Below are positions 23,180-39,901 of a stretch of 64,000 nt of DNA, piece by piece. The DNA comes from Chamaecrista fasciculata. Its lineage: Eukaryota > Streptophyta > Magnoliopsida > Fabales > Fabaceae. Position 1 is the first letter of the stretch; each line of letters opens with the position of its first letter. The translations under genes and the position numbers were made by a program. The notes beneath the pieces are model-generated. The model ran no database searches and was not told the origin of the DNA. It worked only from the letters and a program-made list of their open reading frames with translations. Location: contig QANZ01012116.1 of the NCBI GenBank assembly GCA_003254925.1, positions 63,060-127,059 of the forward strand, read 5' to 3'.

Positions 23180-24130
23180 TGATACACAATTGATCCACTC
23201 CCTGCAATTTGCATTATCCATTCACAGGGCAATGTGCCAATAAGTGTATGTAGTAAGTACCGTGACCCAAAGAAATTGGGTTAATCATCAATTTTTATCC
23301 ACTTGTAATCTCTGTCTTATACTCTTATCCACTCCCTCTGGGGCCTTTCACTCACAAAACTTTAATAGCTGAGATAACTGATTTGAAGATTTAAAATTAT
23401 TACATCATGATGATGATGATTACATTAATTTTGACAATTACATGTGGATATCAGAAAGAGTAGGCAACAAGAATGGCTTGCCTGCACCTAGCCTTAGCTT
23501 GCTTAAGCCTTTCTTCAACAGTGTCTTCTTTAACAGCAGCTTTAACCATAATCAAATCCATTTCCATCAACTTCAACACTCTCTCTAGTTCTCTCACCAT
23601 TCTTTCTTCCACTTTTCCTTCTTCTCTCAGAATCTCTGCTTCCTCCATTGCTCTCTCTGCCACTATTTCCCCTGCTTTTGCAAGAAGCTCTTGAGATCCA
23701 TACTCTCTTCCCATAAGTTCCTCAAGCTTCTCCAAGAAATCAGCAATCACGTGACCAATTGGCTTCTCTATGCTTATTTGCTTGGTTCTCTTCCATCCTA
23801 TCTCGAAGTTTGGAGGCTCTTCTTTTGAAATCTCTGGCTTGCTTCTTCTTTGTCTGGAGATTTCAGATCTTCTTCTCTTTTCGATTGGGAATGTTTCTGG
23901 GGTGTTGAGTGTGCTTGAGGTGGAATCTGGGGTTGGGAATTCCTCCTCCGAGACGCAACATTTGGTGATGGAGAATGAGATTCTACTGTTAAATTTGATT
24001 ACTTTTTTGTGGGTAATTATTGAAGGGTGTGAGAGGAATCCATGGAGACATGTGCTTGTGGAAGCCATCATTCATGCCTATTTGGAAGCCGATAGTGAAT
24101 TTGGGGAATTATTAGGATAAGGCTTGCTTG
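23180..24130 (-). repeat. Segmental duplication block B (inverted partner 4113-5065)
   Basis: The reverse complement matches block A through the leader, the whole CDS and about 270 bp of 3' flank. Divergence is low in the CDS and moderate outside it. The left flank of block A and the right flank of block B differ abruptly beyond the shared AAGCAAGCCTTATCC, giving a sharp duplication edge. Confidence 0.85.
23451..24071 (-). CDS. Plastid-targeted conserved coiled-coil protein, copy B
   Basis: Intronless CDS of 206 aa starting MMASTSTCLHGFL and ending CRQAILVAYSF. It differs from copy A (4172-4786) at about a dozen positions, nearly all in the transit-peptide-like and linker part (for example SHPSIITHKK against SYPSINHKK, and ETFPIEKRRR against ETFPMEKIRR). 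The conserved C-terminal half differs only at a Q/R and an R/K. That pattern is what continued selection on the mature protein would give. The frame is fully open and the leader resembles that of copy A. Function unknown, as for copy A. A paralogue kept after duplication is likelier than a pseudogene. Confidence 0.85.
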   Translation of the reverse strand: MMASTSTCLHGFLSHPSIITHKKVIKFNSRISFSITKCCVSEEEFPTPDSTSSTLNTPETFPIEKRRRSEISRQRRSKPEISKEEPPNFEIGWKRTKQISIEKPIGHVIADFLEKLEELMGREYGSQELLAKAGEIVAERAMEEAEILREEGKVEERMVRELERVLKLMEMDLIMVKAAVKEDTVEERLKQAKARCRQAILVAYSF

Positions 24131-24172
24131 ATAGGTGCTGGTATACGTGTAGTATCAGATAGTTAAAATCAA

Positions 24173-25235
24173 GGGTAAAATACAGGAAAGGTACCTGTGG
24201 TTTGGCCTAATCTCACTTTTATGACGTGTGGTTTTAAAAGTTGCACATAAGGTACCTGTGTGTTTCGCCGTTAAACATAAGCAATACTTGTGTAATTTTC
24301 CGTTAAAGAAAGGGTTGTTTTGCTATTTTGGCCAAATTTGGGGGGGGCAAAAAAGTAATTCTGATGCAAGGAGAAAGAGGCTAGATCCATAGTATTGCCC
24401 AAAAACATTTAAATTCTTTCAAAACAGTCCCTAAAACTCAAAAGTTCTAGAAATAGAGATTTTTGAAAAAAATTATATTGTTGGATTCATTGAAAATAGT
24501 AGGTTCCAAATATATATTTTCCTTTCAAAAATATTATATCTATAATTTATTATTTCTTACTCAAAAGTATCTTATAATAAAATTAAAATGAAACACGGAT
24601 AAAATTTTTTGGTCAGGTTGCTCTCAAAATTTAACCACAAGCTCATAAGGACTTCTAGATTAACTACACAATTTACTTTTAAGTCAAATGCTAAGTCTAA
24701 TGTCTAATATGGTACCTTGGGGTATTAGAGAAACCCTCTTCCATCTGCAATTTCAACAACCCTAATTTCATCAAATCAAATTAGAAACCCTAAATCTTTG
24801 AAATTGCTTCAAAATCCGCCGAGAAATTTGGAGATGATAATTCGGGTGATTTCTGATTAATGTATATCTATGTGTGTGTGTGTGTGTGATTTCTGATTTA
24901 ATTTGATGAGTGGAATTTGAAATTCGTATGAGAAATGAGGGTTTGTTGAGTTTATGGGAAGAAGATGATGATGAAGATGAAGAGAGTGTTGGGTTTCATC
25001 GTTTAATGTTCAAAATATGAAGCTAATATGTAGTTCAAGCTTCAGCAAAACCACAGGTACCTAATGTGCAACATTTGAAACCACAAGTACTACTTTTTCC
25101 GTCAAAAATTTAAAGGAAAATTACACAATCTGTTTAACGGTGAAACACACAGGTACCTAATGTGCAACTTTTGAAACCACACGTCATAAAAGTGAGATTA
25201 GGCCAAACCACAGGTACCTTTCCTGTATTTTACCC
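24173..25235. mobile_element. Long-TIR Mutator-like element (non-autonomous) with 9-bp TSD
   Basis: Perfect 9-bp direct repeats TAAAATCAA lie at 24164-24172 and 25236-25244. The inner ends, GGGTAAAATACAGGAAAGGT and its complement ACCTTTCCTGTATTTTACCC, start long inverted repeats of roughly 90-100 bp (including 'ggcctaatctcacttttatg'). Long TIRs plus 9-bp TSDs define MULEs. There is no transposase ORF. The interior (about 24720-25020) includes 'gaaaccctaaatctttgaaa' and a GATGAAGATGAAGA run that look more like host-gene leader sequence than TE sequence. Confidence 0.75.
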
Positions 25236-26826
25236 TAAAATCAATCACTAAAAGACATCCTAAAGGCCAAAAGGCAAAAATATCTAATATGGAGCCATTA
25301 ATACTTCAATATCCTCTAAACAATGATAACTCTAAGAAATAAAAGATCCTTTCACTCCATCAATCTATTGTTATGATGAATGTGTACTTTTAATGATTAA
25401 ATGATTAAATGATTAATTTACTCAATTAATCATCTATTGTCTATATATGCATGCTAACAAGTAATTAAGGAAACCATTTCTCTAATATTTGTATAGTAAG
25501 AAGTCAATAAACTTAAACGTCCTCATTATCTAACTTGAAACATCAGTCACGTTTTATTATCTTAATCCTTTGTTTAACGGTGGCTAATTTAAGCAAAGGT
25601 CAAATATGTGACAAAATCAACTATAGCTAGGACAACTTCCATATTATTTTACCATTTTCTCTTTCACCAACTTTTTGGCATAATAATGCACACACCATCT
25701 ATCTTTTTGTGCCTTATTCTCAGTATCTGAATTGAAGATTAATAATCACAACTATTGACCTAAATATGTTTGTTTAATAATAATTAACAACATGAAAGTA
25801 AAATAGGTGTTGTAGCGAAATGGTTTCAATTTCATTGGCTAGCTTGTAGAGAAGATATGCATTATTAGAGAGCTTAACTATCAAAATGGATGCTTTCATG
25901 ATCTCATCATTATGTACAATAATTTGGGTTCTTAGAGATTCCAAGAAAAAAATACATGCATATATTGAAAAAGATTCCATATATATAATATAAAAAGAAC
26001 TAATAAACGATTTGATCCAAATGATAAGTGACTTAACATCATTTACACTAAGTCTTGAATTCAAAATACCGTGAATATAATTATTTTTATTGTGAAACTT
26101 TCTTATCATAGTAAAATATGTAATACGGGTCAAATCTGGATTAGTCGGGATAATATTTTGAATACTATATAAGCAATTAAAGGAGAGGGAAAGGGAGATG
26201 GAGAAGCCAGAATTATTATTCAATTATTGCATCCATCATGCATGTGTGAATTGTGATGTGTTGCAGCTCATAAAGTATATGTATGACAGAGTATAGCAAA
26301 TTAAAATCACATTTTTTTTTATTTTAAAATATGAGATCAAATGTAATCATGGAGAGGCAAACTAATTTAATTTAATTACACATTTTTATTTAGCTAATAG
26401 CTCTTCTATATCTATCTATGTCAAATGCAAGCGAACCATTTGGTTGGCTATAGCTGTTTCAGTGTTTTCTAAATCATGAAAGACTGCATATCGGCAAGTA
26501 GGCCATTATATATATAGATAGCACTAGTCCTTTTTTTTGATAAGATACTAGTCCTTTTAAACTATACTAATTTTGTGAAGAAGTTGAGTCACACCACATA
26601 ATATATTCACATAATTTGCGTGTTATTGTTTGTGTGTATACATACATGTCTCAGATCGTATGTTGTGAATTTAGAAATTAAAGAATATCATTAATCTTCA
26701 GGGTATCTATGTATATGTATGGGTCATAATTTTTTATATTGAGTGTTGGGAATCATATATAGAGGGTGGATATATTTGAAAAAATTTAATGACAGGAGTA
26801 CCAAAAATTTAATTGAACAAATCAGA

Positions 26827-27724
26827 TATTTTGAATCATGAGATATAATTGATGGGTTAAAACTAAACGGACTAATTTTGACACAAACATATATATACAA
26901 GACCATGATAAAGAGGCACGGTGTAAGGATCATTGGGGTGTAAATTATAGGTTTTACTGGCTAATTAAAAAGCAGCTTAATTAATGGCTTCATCAAATAA
27001 ATAATAATAACAATAAAAGTTTAATGGCATGATTATATTAATATTTTGAAGCAAAGCATGGGGCAGGCCTTAGTTAATGAGGATTAGGCATGGATATAAC
27101 AGATATGACTGCCTTCTAATTTCATGCATGTGGGACAACCAATTTATTCACACACATATATATATAACTATATATATTTTAGAGTAAATTAATAGTTTAA
27201 TCCTTAAAAGACCACTGTTTTGACAATTCAGTCCTCGAAAGATTGAAATACACATTTTAATTTTTGACACAAACATATTTTGAATCATGAGATATAATTG
27301 ATGGGTTAAAACTAAACGGACTAATTTTGACACAAACATATATATACAAGACCATGATAAAGAGGCACGGTGTAAGGATCATTGGGGTGTAAATTATAGG
27401 TTTTACTGGCTAATTAAAAAGCAGCTTAATTAATGGCTTCATCAAATAAATAATAATAACAATAAAAGTTTAATGGCATGATTATATTAATATTTTGAAG
27501 CAAAGCATGGGGCAGGCCTTAGTTAATGAGGATTAGGCATGGATATAACAAATATGACTGCCTTCTAGTTTCATGCATGTGGGACAACCAATTTATTCAC
27601 ACACACATATATATAACTATATATATTTTAGAGTAAATTAATAGTTTAATCCTTAAAAGACCACTGTTTTGACAATTCAGTCCTCGAAAGATTGAAATAC
27701 ACATTTTAATTTTTGAAAGATTAA
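26827..27724. repeat. Recent 449-bp tandem duplication
   Basis: Copy 1 (26827-27275) and copy 2 (27276-27724) are nearly identical; differences seen include cagatatgac/caaatatgac, tctaattt/tctagttt and one extra CA. The junction uses the short homology 'ttttgacacaaacata'. Copy 1 carries a partial MITE end (from 27181), and the MITE in copy 2 continues to full length at 27867. The duplication therefore copied only part of that MITE. Confidence 0.85.
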
Positions 27725-27867
27725 AACGATATACTTATTAATCTTTTTTATGAATAAATAATATATCATTTTAATTTTTTAGTGACTAAAGAGTATAGCA
27801 TATTATTCTTTCATGAATTAAATTGTGTATCTCTTTTTTTCATAGATTAAATTGTTGATTTACTCTA
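27630..27867. mobile_element. MITE (same family as 8049-8283)
   Basis: The left end AGAGTAAATTAATAGTTTAATCC and the right end TAGATTAAATTGTTGATTTACTCT are inverted partners. Its left part is also present in the upstream tandem copy (27181-27262). Confidence 0.6.
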
Positions 27868-30087
27868 TACAACAAGTGCAAAAAAAAAAATCCAAGTAAG
27901 AGTCTTGTACAATTAAAAAAATGTCTTGAAACCATAAAATACATAAAAAGAGAAAACTATAAATTAACCATTAAATAAAAATGGCATGAATTTTAATATA
28001 TATATATAATTTATTAATTTTAAACCATAACAATTTTGTATTAAAAATTACAATCACAGTCTGATCATATAATCAAGTGTTAATAGAAACTTATTAATAT
28101 TTGCCTCATGCTGACGTGGTGGAGTGCAGACTTCCCCATGGGCCCACAAATTCTTATCTTTTGGAGGTTTATTTTATAGCATATCTTGTGTAGTTTTGTT
28201 TCCTCTGCAATTTAGAATTCTATATGACGGCTTTTTGGATTAGTATTTTCTATTGTTTGTAATTTTATATTGAGAGTTAGAAAACACTTTTTTGAAAAAA
28301 ATAAAGAAAGAAGAAACTCACAGTTGACTTTTCAAATATACAAAAAAAAATCTAATTATAGAAATTTGGTCTCTTAAAATACACTATTTTCATATACAAT
28401 TCAAGTTGACGTTTATTGATGTTTTTATTTTACCGAAAAGATATATTAAATAAATAGAAAATGTCACCGCAAATTATACATTTTAAAATGCTTCAAACTT
28501 GTAGCACGGCCCACTAGGCCAAGCAGGAAGACCCCTTGAAGTTAATTTTGAAATAGAATATCAACCCAACATGATAAAAATTAAAAAGAAACGGCAACAG
28601 AAATTATAAGACAAAAAATTGTCATCATTAAAAATTGCTTTTAGAATTCAAATCTTACTCGAAATTATTTTATTTTTCTAAAAATAACTAATGAGAGAAT
28701 TGAAGGCTGAAAGTAAACAATGATATATAAAATGTGACTGAAATATAATCCTCATGATTAATGAACAAAAGTGTCATGGTTTGCAAAAGGCACATTTACT
28801 TGGTCCAATTTATTGGGCCCTTCTATATATGTAAATTGTAAATGACAAATGAAAGCAGTGTTTCCATTTGGTAAATAATTAAGAAAAAATTGTGGGGCCA
28901 TCCCACACAAGACAAGTATGTATGTAACCAATGGAATTTGCGAAAGGGTGCACAGAAAAAAGGATAAATAGAGTTATTGAGGAGGACCATAAAGCAAATG
29001 GCATGTTGTGTCAATATTAGCATTGCAAAGGCCATAATGCAAATGACATTCATCCATGTCTTCCACTATTGAAAGTTGAACATCCCAATTCAATTAAACT
29101 TATCATGCATGCCTCTTTGTCACCACCTACTTGTCTCTGGACTCTATATATAGTGTTGTTTTTAAAACTAATTTATGTGCACTTTTTTTTTTAAAGAGTT
29201 CTTGAAAAAATATTGATACCCAAATTACCAATATTTAAGCATTACATATGTGTTTCTGTAATCTAAAGCTCCACAAAAGATGTTACATACATGGTTTTAA
29301 GTATACTAATACAAAGAATGTTACCTATGAATTTAAGAATATTATAATGAAGAATGTTACACATTTAGAAAAAGTACAAAGATCATGCTTCTTATGTTAC
29401 TATATATCTTCAAGCGATGCCTTCTTTTACATGTACAGATCATATATATGTTTATAACAAATAATTAAATTTTTAATATAGTTATAGTTTTTCTTTTCAC
29501 TGTTATGAAAATTATAGGAAATCATGTTTACTAGCGAGTATAAATTCACTAAGTGTAATACGTCTTTTTAAGGTGCATTAGGTAAAGTTTATAAAATTTG
29601 TTTATTTTGAAATATCTGTGTGTGTATATATTAAATAAGAGATACCAAATTGTTGCTTCTTCAAACCATACAAATAATTTCTGGTGCTCCTACCAATTTT
29701 GTGTATTTAGAACAGAGGTTGGTACAGAATCTTTTTGAAACCCATAGCCTATGAATGGAAAGACAGAGGAAATTATTGCTCTAATTCTCTTTAAAAAATG
29801 CAACAACACATGAGGTGATTGTTCCTTGCTTTAGTGCATAATTAATAAATACAGGTAGTCATGACTACAAGGAAAGGAAAAGTACTAATTAATAAAAATG
29901 AATATCAAGAATTCACGATGATGCTCATTCATTCGTTCATTCTCATGAAAATCATTGGCCTAGTCTTCTGAATCTGAAGCTTGAAGGAGCTTCCATAACC
30001 TACCCCTACTTTTCTATATTTTAATCTGTGATACTATGAACTATGAAGGAAACATAACATCCACTTTTTTTTTTTTTTTCTAGTGGC

Positions 30088-30118
30088 TTCTCTCTCTCTC
30101 TCTATATATATATATATT
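30088..30118. repeat. Compound (TC)n(TA)n microsatellite
   Basis: A TCTCTCTCTCTC run passes directly into TATATATATATA. It underlies most of the short ORF that starts at 30083, which argues against that ORF's N-terminus being real. Confidence 0.85.
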
Positions 30119-31354
30119 CCTTCTTGCTTGTCTTTATCACTCAGATATTCCAATGCATCTTTGGGTTGGCAGTTGGGTCCCTCTGTTCAGTTGCCACCTT
30201 CAAATGTGCTCTACAACAATAATCCATCAGTATCAAATCAAACTATCAACTTTCAAGAATCTACCAACTAAGAACTATTAAAGAGTATTTCACTATATGC
30301 AATTCTGCACTTTGGGCTCCACTATATTTTCATCTTTAAAATAATTCAAATTGTTTCTCGCTCTTTTCTTATTCCAAAATATGGTTACTTTGACAAGTAG
30401 TAGTGGTAGAGTAAAAATGTATTATGGGTAACCATTGTTAAGGAACAAGGAAAAAAAAAAAAAGGTTAGAAATTGGTAACTGTATTAGTGGTAAATGGTA
30501 GTAATGCTTCAATGTCACGAAATCATGAATCGATTGACACATCTATATAAAAGGCATGCTATCATTAGGATTTGACCTATAATAGATAAGATTGGTCCAG
30601 ATACGAAAACAGAGGTATAAACACTTGGCCAATGAATTACTGGTACGTACTACCAAAGGGTTTTTTAAACGTTGCATTTATTATAATATACATCAGCCAA
30701 CGAAAATGGATCACAAGGTGATAATCGAGTTAGGTTGGATCTCAGGTTGGCTTTTACTTTAATGACCAGTTATGATGTGAGACATCGTAAATGAAATGTC
30801 TACACGTAACATGTATTTTATGAACCCAAGTAACTTGTGGGTCGTTGTGAGATTCATCAAATTTAATGATGAAAACTATTGTATGGTGAACTTGTTAAAT
30901 GGATATTCCAATAAAGGATCATAGGGAAATTGTTTTCCCTATGATGGCCTTTTGCTAATATTGATAAAAAGGGTTAGTATGTAATTACCGACTTGTTTGG
31001 ACAGTGTTATTTATATAGTTAATTTTAGCTACTGGCCAGAAAAAATTAGTTGACATTTAACAAGTTCATTTCAGCTTATATTATGGGAAGTATTATAAAA
31101 TTTGTAGGCGATAATATTCTGAGTAATCCTAATTTTTTAATCTTCGAATTTATCTAAAAACTGCAATTGGATCTTTAGTATTATGAATATATTTTTTCAT
31201 TCATATTTTCTTTTTGATAATATCAACAATTTAGTTCTTAAAACATTATCCCTAAGATCTAAATAATTAGTGTTTGTAAAATAAATCAAAAGCTATATAT
31301 ATATATTTCTTATATTCAAGAATTAAATTATAATTTTAGATAAATATAAAAGTT

Positions 31355-31920
31355 TATTTTTTTATAAGAAACTAACAAATTATATTATATGAAAGCCAAA
31401 CGGCACTTGCAAAAGTTCAGAGAATTTCGAAACTGATATGACAGATGATACATAAGCGTAAACATTGTTGAACTTGAGGACAAAATGGGCACAAAAACAA
31501 GTCTTATACATAAGAAATCTTAAGGATTAATAGATCTTATATGAAATAAATCCTGACAGATCATCCCAAATGTAGATGTCACTGACTTCCACCAACAAGA
31601 AAAGCAGAAAAACATGATCCGAAGGTCACCCACTAAGCAGGACCGAACCAGATAACCACAAAAGGAATACACCACAAAAGGGGAAAACACAACTAAAGAG
31701 GACAAATCAGATATGAAAGAAGCACCACACTAAATCAGATCTCAATTTATTGAAAAACAAAATTGAATCAAATAACCGAGACCGGAAACAAGAGAAAGAG
31801 AAAGAGAAAGGAGTTGCAAAATTTGGAAGAACAAGGGTGTAGAGAGGAGCGAAGAGCCAACGACGCCTAGGGTTTTGCAGAGAGGAAGAGTCGCTTGCTT
31901 CTTTTCTAAACCGGTTAGAA
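31355..31920 (-). mobile_element. Poly-A retroposon (LINE/SINE-like) with perfect 20-bp TSD
   Basis: The flanking direct repeats TTTAGATAAATATAAAAGTT at 31335-31354 and 31921-31940 are identical over 20 bases. The insert has a T-rich left edge (the poly-A tail of a minus-strand element) and a GC-richer right part. The minus strand reads like a transcript leader (ACCGGTTTAGAAAAGAAGCA, then CT-rich sequence with CAAAACCCTAGGCGTCG). There is no reverse-transcriptase ORF, so it is a non-autonomous or processed insert. A processed non-coding transcript is an alternative source. Confidence 0.7.
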
Positions 31921-32364
31921 TTTAGATAAATATAAAAGTTAAACAGTAATATTTCTAACTTTTTTTGGGTCGTGTCACAGATTAATTCAAACTATGGCTA
32001 TAAACTAACTAAAACATCCCTTAATTAACTTGGTAGCCGTAGCAAGTCTGCAGGTTTCCCATATGAAAACCATTATTATAATTTATATATTTTTACAAAT
32101 TACAATATAAAAAACTTGAACTGAAAGCCATGCAGTTCATAAATCCCATAGGAGTTGTCTATACAAACATGTGGAAGTTCAAAAAAGTTCTGAATTATAC
32201 AATATGGAATGAATTCTTTTGTTCTTTAAAATTAATTTGTGGGGACTTCTGAACGAACACAACTAGTTCCAATGACAACCTCACAATCAGACCATCCATT
32301 AATCCTAATAATTAATAACATTTTGAGCTCGGGACCTTTAATTTTTTTTCAAAAAAATTATATA

Positions 32365-32499
32365 TATAATGGTTGTGGGTTGAGTCGGTTTCTAAAACTG
32401 CAAATCCACAACCCAACCTGCTCTTGCAGCTAAACCAAGCGAACCCATTAGAGTTGGGTTGGTTTTTACGGGTTCACCAAGAACCACTGCTCACCCCTA
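32365..32499. mobile_element. Truncated hAT-type MITE, right end
   Basis: Ends with TIR GCTCACCCCTA (32489-32499), preceded by the 'cccaacc..ggttgggtt' hairpin-type interior typical of the element at 7830. No matching left TIR is present, so it is a remnant. Confidence 0.5.
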
Positions 32500-33253
32500 T
32501 TCTACCATTAAGCTCTGGATTACTTTAACAAGAATCATTTTCCTCAAATTCAAAATGTTGGACGGCTCCAAAACTGAGCATTCCCACAAATGAAAATTAA
32601 GTAGTTCGCTTCTATTACACGGTTTTCCAAACAAGGTTCCGACCGATATACCAACATCATGATATCAAAAGAAAACATAGCAATATAGTATTTAAATATA
32701 ACAAGTATAATGGCTGAGTTAAAAAAAAAAAATATATAATGGCACATGGCATTACGAAGTTGATCGAACCACCCTCAGAAAACATATAACCCCGTGCCCC
32801 AAAAATTAAGATTGGTGTAGAACATAAATTGAACCTCGAGTTGATTGCAAGTCAACTTGTCCAACAAACATATCAAAACTAAGTTGCAAATCATATCAAC
32901 TTCAATTTTCTCTAGTTCCTGCAATCAGTAGAAAAAGAAAAAGCATTCAGCAGCTTGCCCAAGTTACGCTTCTAATTAAATACAAGCATGAGTATTCTAC
33001 TGATGCTTACATAGAACACAGAAACCTTCATATGGCATTCGGAAGTAATTGCGAAAATTCTTGAATATGAAATTTCCCAAGTATATGGATTAAAATAAAT
33101 AACAAAAGTCATTTTCTAATTTCTCATTTTCATTCCTCCTATTTTTATCCCATCGTTTTCTTCAGCTTCTTACTTTAACTCTCAAAAAAATGCCAAAAGC
33201 TGAAAATAACATGTTCATGCTGGAGATGAAGTGACAGGACAAACCTTAGAAGC

Positions 33254-38080
<4,827 letters not shown>

Positions 38081-39196
38081 GGTCAGCGATGCCGAAAGAG
38101 TTTCAGTGACTAACAAGTAACAAATGAGCGTGAAGAATGAAGATTGCAGCAATAGCGGCTTAGTAAGTAGTCACACAAATTAGGGTTTAAGCCCGAAACT
38201 GCCCAGTGCCCACGCTATCTTCCTACTCGTTCGACGTCGTTTTCGGTTTCAGGGTGGTACATTAATTACCCGCCCCAAATTATTTTACGACACTTTGTTA
38301 CCAAAAAGAAATTATTTTACGACACAGTAAGAGAAATTCCATATTGGTAGTATTTGAAAATTTTGCGTTAATGAGCTAACTTGCTCTTCAAGTTGTTGAT
38401 AAAGATTTGGTATTTACTATTTAGATTCAAACTGAATTTGGTAATGAATATAGTGTATTTGAGAAAAATAAACAAATTGGACCAAAAAAAGAGAGAAAAA
38501 TAAATAAAGAACAAAATAAGGCAATGAAAGTAGATTTTATATTTCAATATTAATTAGTTTAAATAAGATTTTTCATATTTTTTTACTATATGTTTAAGTT
38601 GAAGAAATGAGGTAAAATAGAAGAAAAACATCAATGATAGAGATTTAAGAAAATTACAAATTAAAACTAAAGTTTTACCTTCTATTTTCTTCAATTTTCC
38701 ACTCCAAATAATTGTTAGGATTTTTTTTTAAGGGAAACTCATCTATTTTATTCGGCAAGTGCATGAATTCAAAATATCTACAAATCTTAATCAAATCCTA
38801 AAAAATCAATTATAAATTTAAAAGATATTTCAAACAAATTTTGAGAATAACAGAAAATATAATTTAAATAATCTTCCTAAAAAGATAAACTTACTAACAA
38901 ACTCATAATTAAATAAATATAATAACCAAAATAAAATCAATTCCCTCCCTCTCCCCAAACAAAACTCGGTCAAGAGCTCAACTAGTCCCCAATTTTTGAA
39001 TTACTAACATTAGTAATAATAATAATAATGTTAATTATTCTTAACAATAATTTGAAGTGCTTGTTTTTTGCTACTTATAAAAATAGTGCTTTTATTTTAA
39101 AAATAAGTCATTTATGTTTGGGTGTCACAATTAAAAACTACTTTTTAAAATATTAAAGTATTTGGATGTAAATAGGTAAAAGTACTTTTAATATAA

Positions 39197-39461
39197 AGTA
39201 AACTAACAATTTGGTCCCTGAAAGATTACTAAATTGACAACTCAGTTTCCAAAAGATTGAAATATACAGTTTAGTCTCTAAAAAATCAAAACGGTATACT
39301 TTTTAGTCTCTGGAAGATTAAAACGGTATACTATTTAATCCATAAAAATAACTAATTAGTATACTATTTTGATCTTTCAGGGATTAAACTGTATATTTTA
39401 ATCTTTTAAGGACTGAGTTGTTAGCTCGATAATCTTTTAAGGACTAAAATGTTAGTTTACT
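39197..39461. mobile_element. MITE (same family as 8049-8283)
   Basis: The left end AGTAAACTAACAATTTGGTC and the right end 'aaggactaaaatgttagtttact' are inverted partners. Interior repeats 'agtctctaaaaaatcaaaac' and complements. It is one of the least diverged copies. Confidence 0.7.
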
Positions 39462-39901
39462 CTTTAATATATGAAATTTACTAAAAACAATATTAGAAGT
39501 AATTATTTCTTATGATTAAAAAATTTATTCTACAAATTTTAAAATTAAAATAATACAAAAAATAGAATGAAAAAATAAGAGATGTGCAAAGCAAGAATTG
39601 GAATTGAAATTCTTAAAATATAATCTGTCGGTCAATGTCATAATTCATTGGACAACAATTAAGAATTCCAATTAATTTCCAATTGATTAAGAATTCCAAT
39701 GCATTAAATCTCCGCCGATTTTTCTTATAACTCTACCGCAGAGGCTTTTTTATAAAAAGCTACAAAAATCAACTTCAGAATTAAGCGGTATTTTTACTTT
39801 TTTTTCAACTTCTCCTTTTTTGATAAAAGCTTATCCAAACACTTAAAAATAGGGTGGAAGTACTTATATTCAAGATTAAAGTGCTTTTTTCTAAATTTAA
39901 G

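Larger units (their letters stand above)
25245..33253. other. Large intergenic region without a recognised gene
   Basis: AT-rich. It contains a 449-bp tandem duplication (26827-27724), a MITE (27630-27867), a CT/TA microsatellite (about 30088-30118), a retroposon with 20-bp TSD (31355-31920) and a truncated hAT MITE (right end 32499). Short ORFs at 25774-26223 and 30083-30271 have no recognisable family, so I do not call them genes. Confidence 0.5.

Noticed and set aside
25774..26223. 149-aa minus-strand ORF (MNNNSGFSISLSLSFNCLY...)
   Set aside because: Low-complexity, AT-driven Ile/Asn/Tyr composition, no family resemblance and no splice or promoter support. Probably chance.
30083..30271. 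62-aa plus-strand ORF ending QLPPSNVLYNNNPSVSNQTINFQESTN
   Set aside because: The second half looks somewhat protein-like, but the first half is a (TC)n(TA)n microsatellite and there is no clear acceptor or partner exon. I also considered a microRNA precursor here and found no matching hairpin or known mature sequence.
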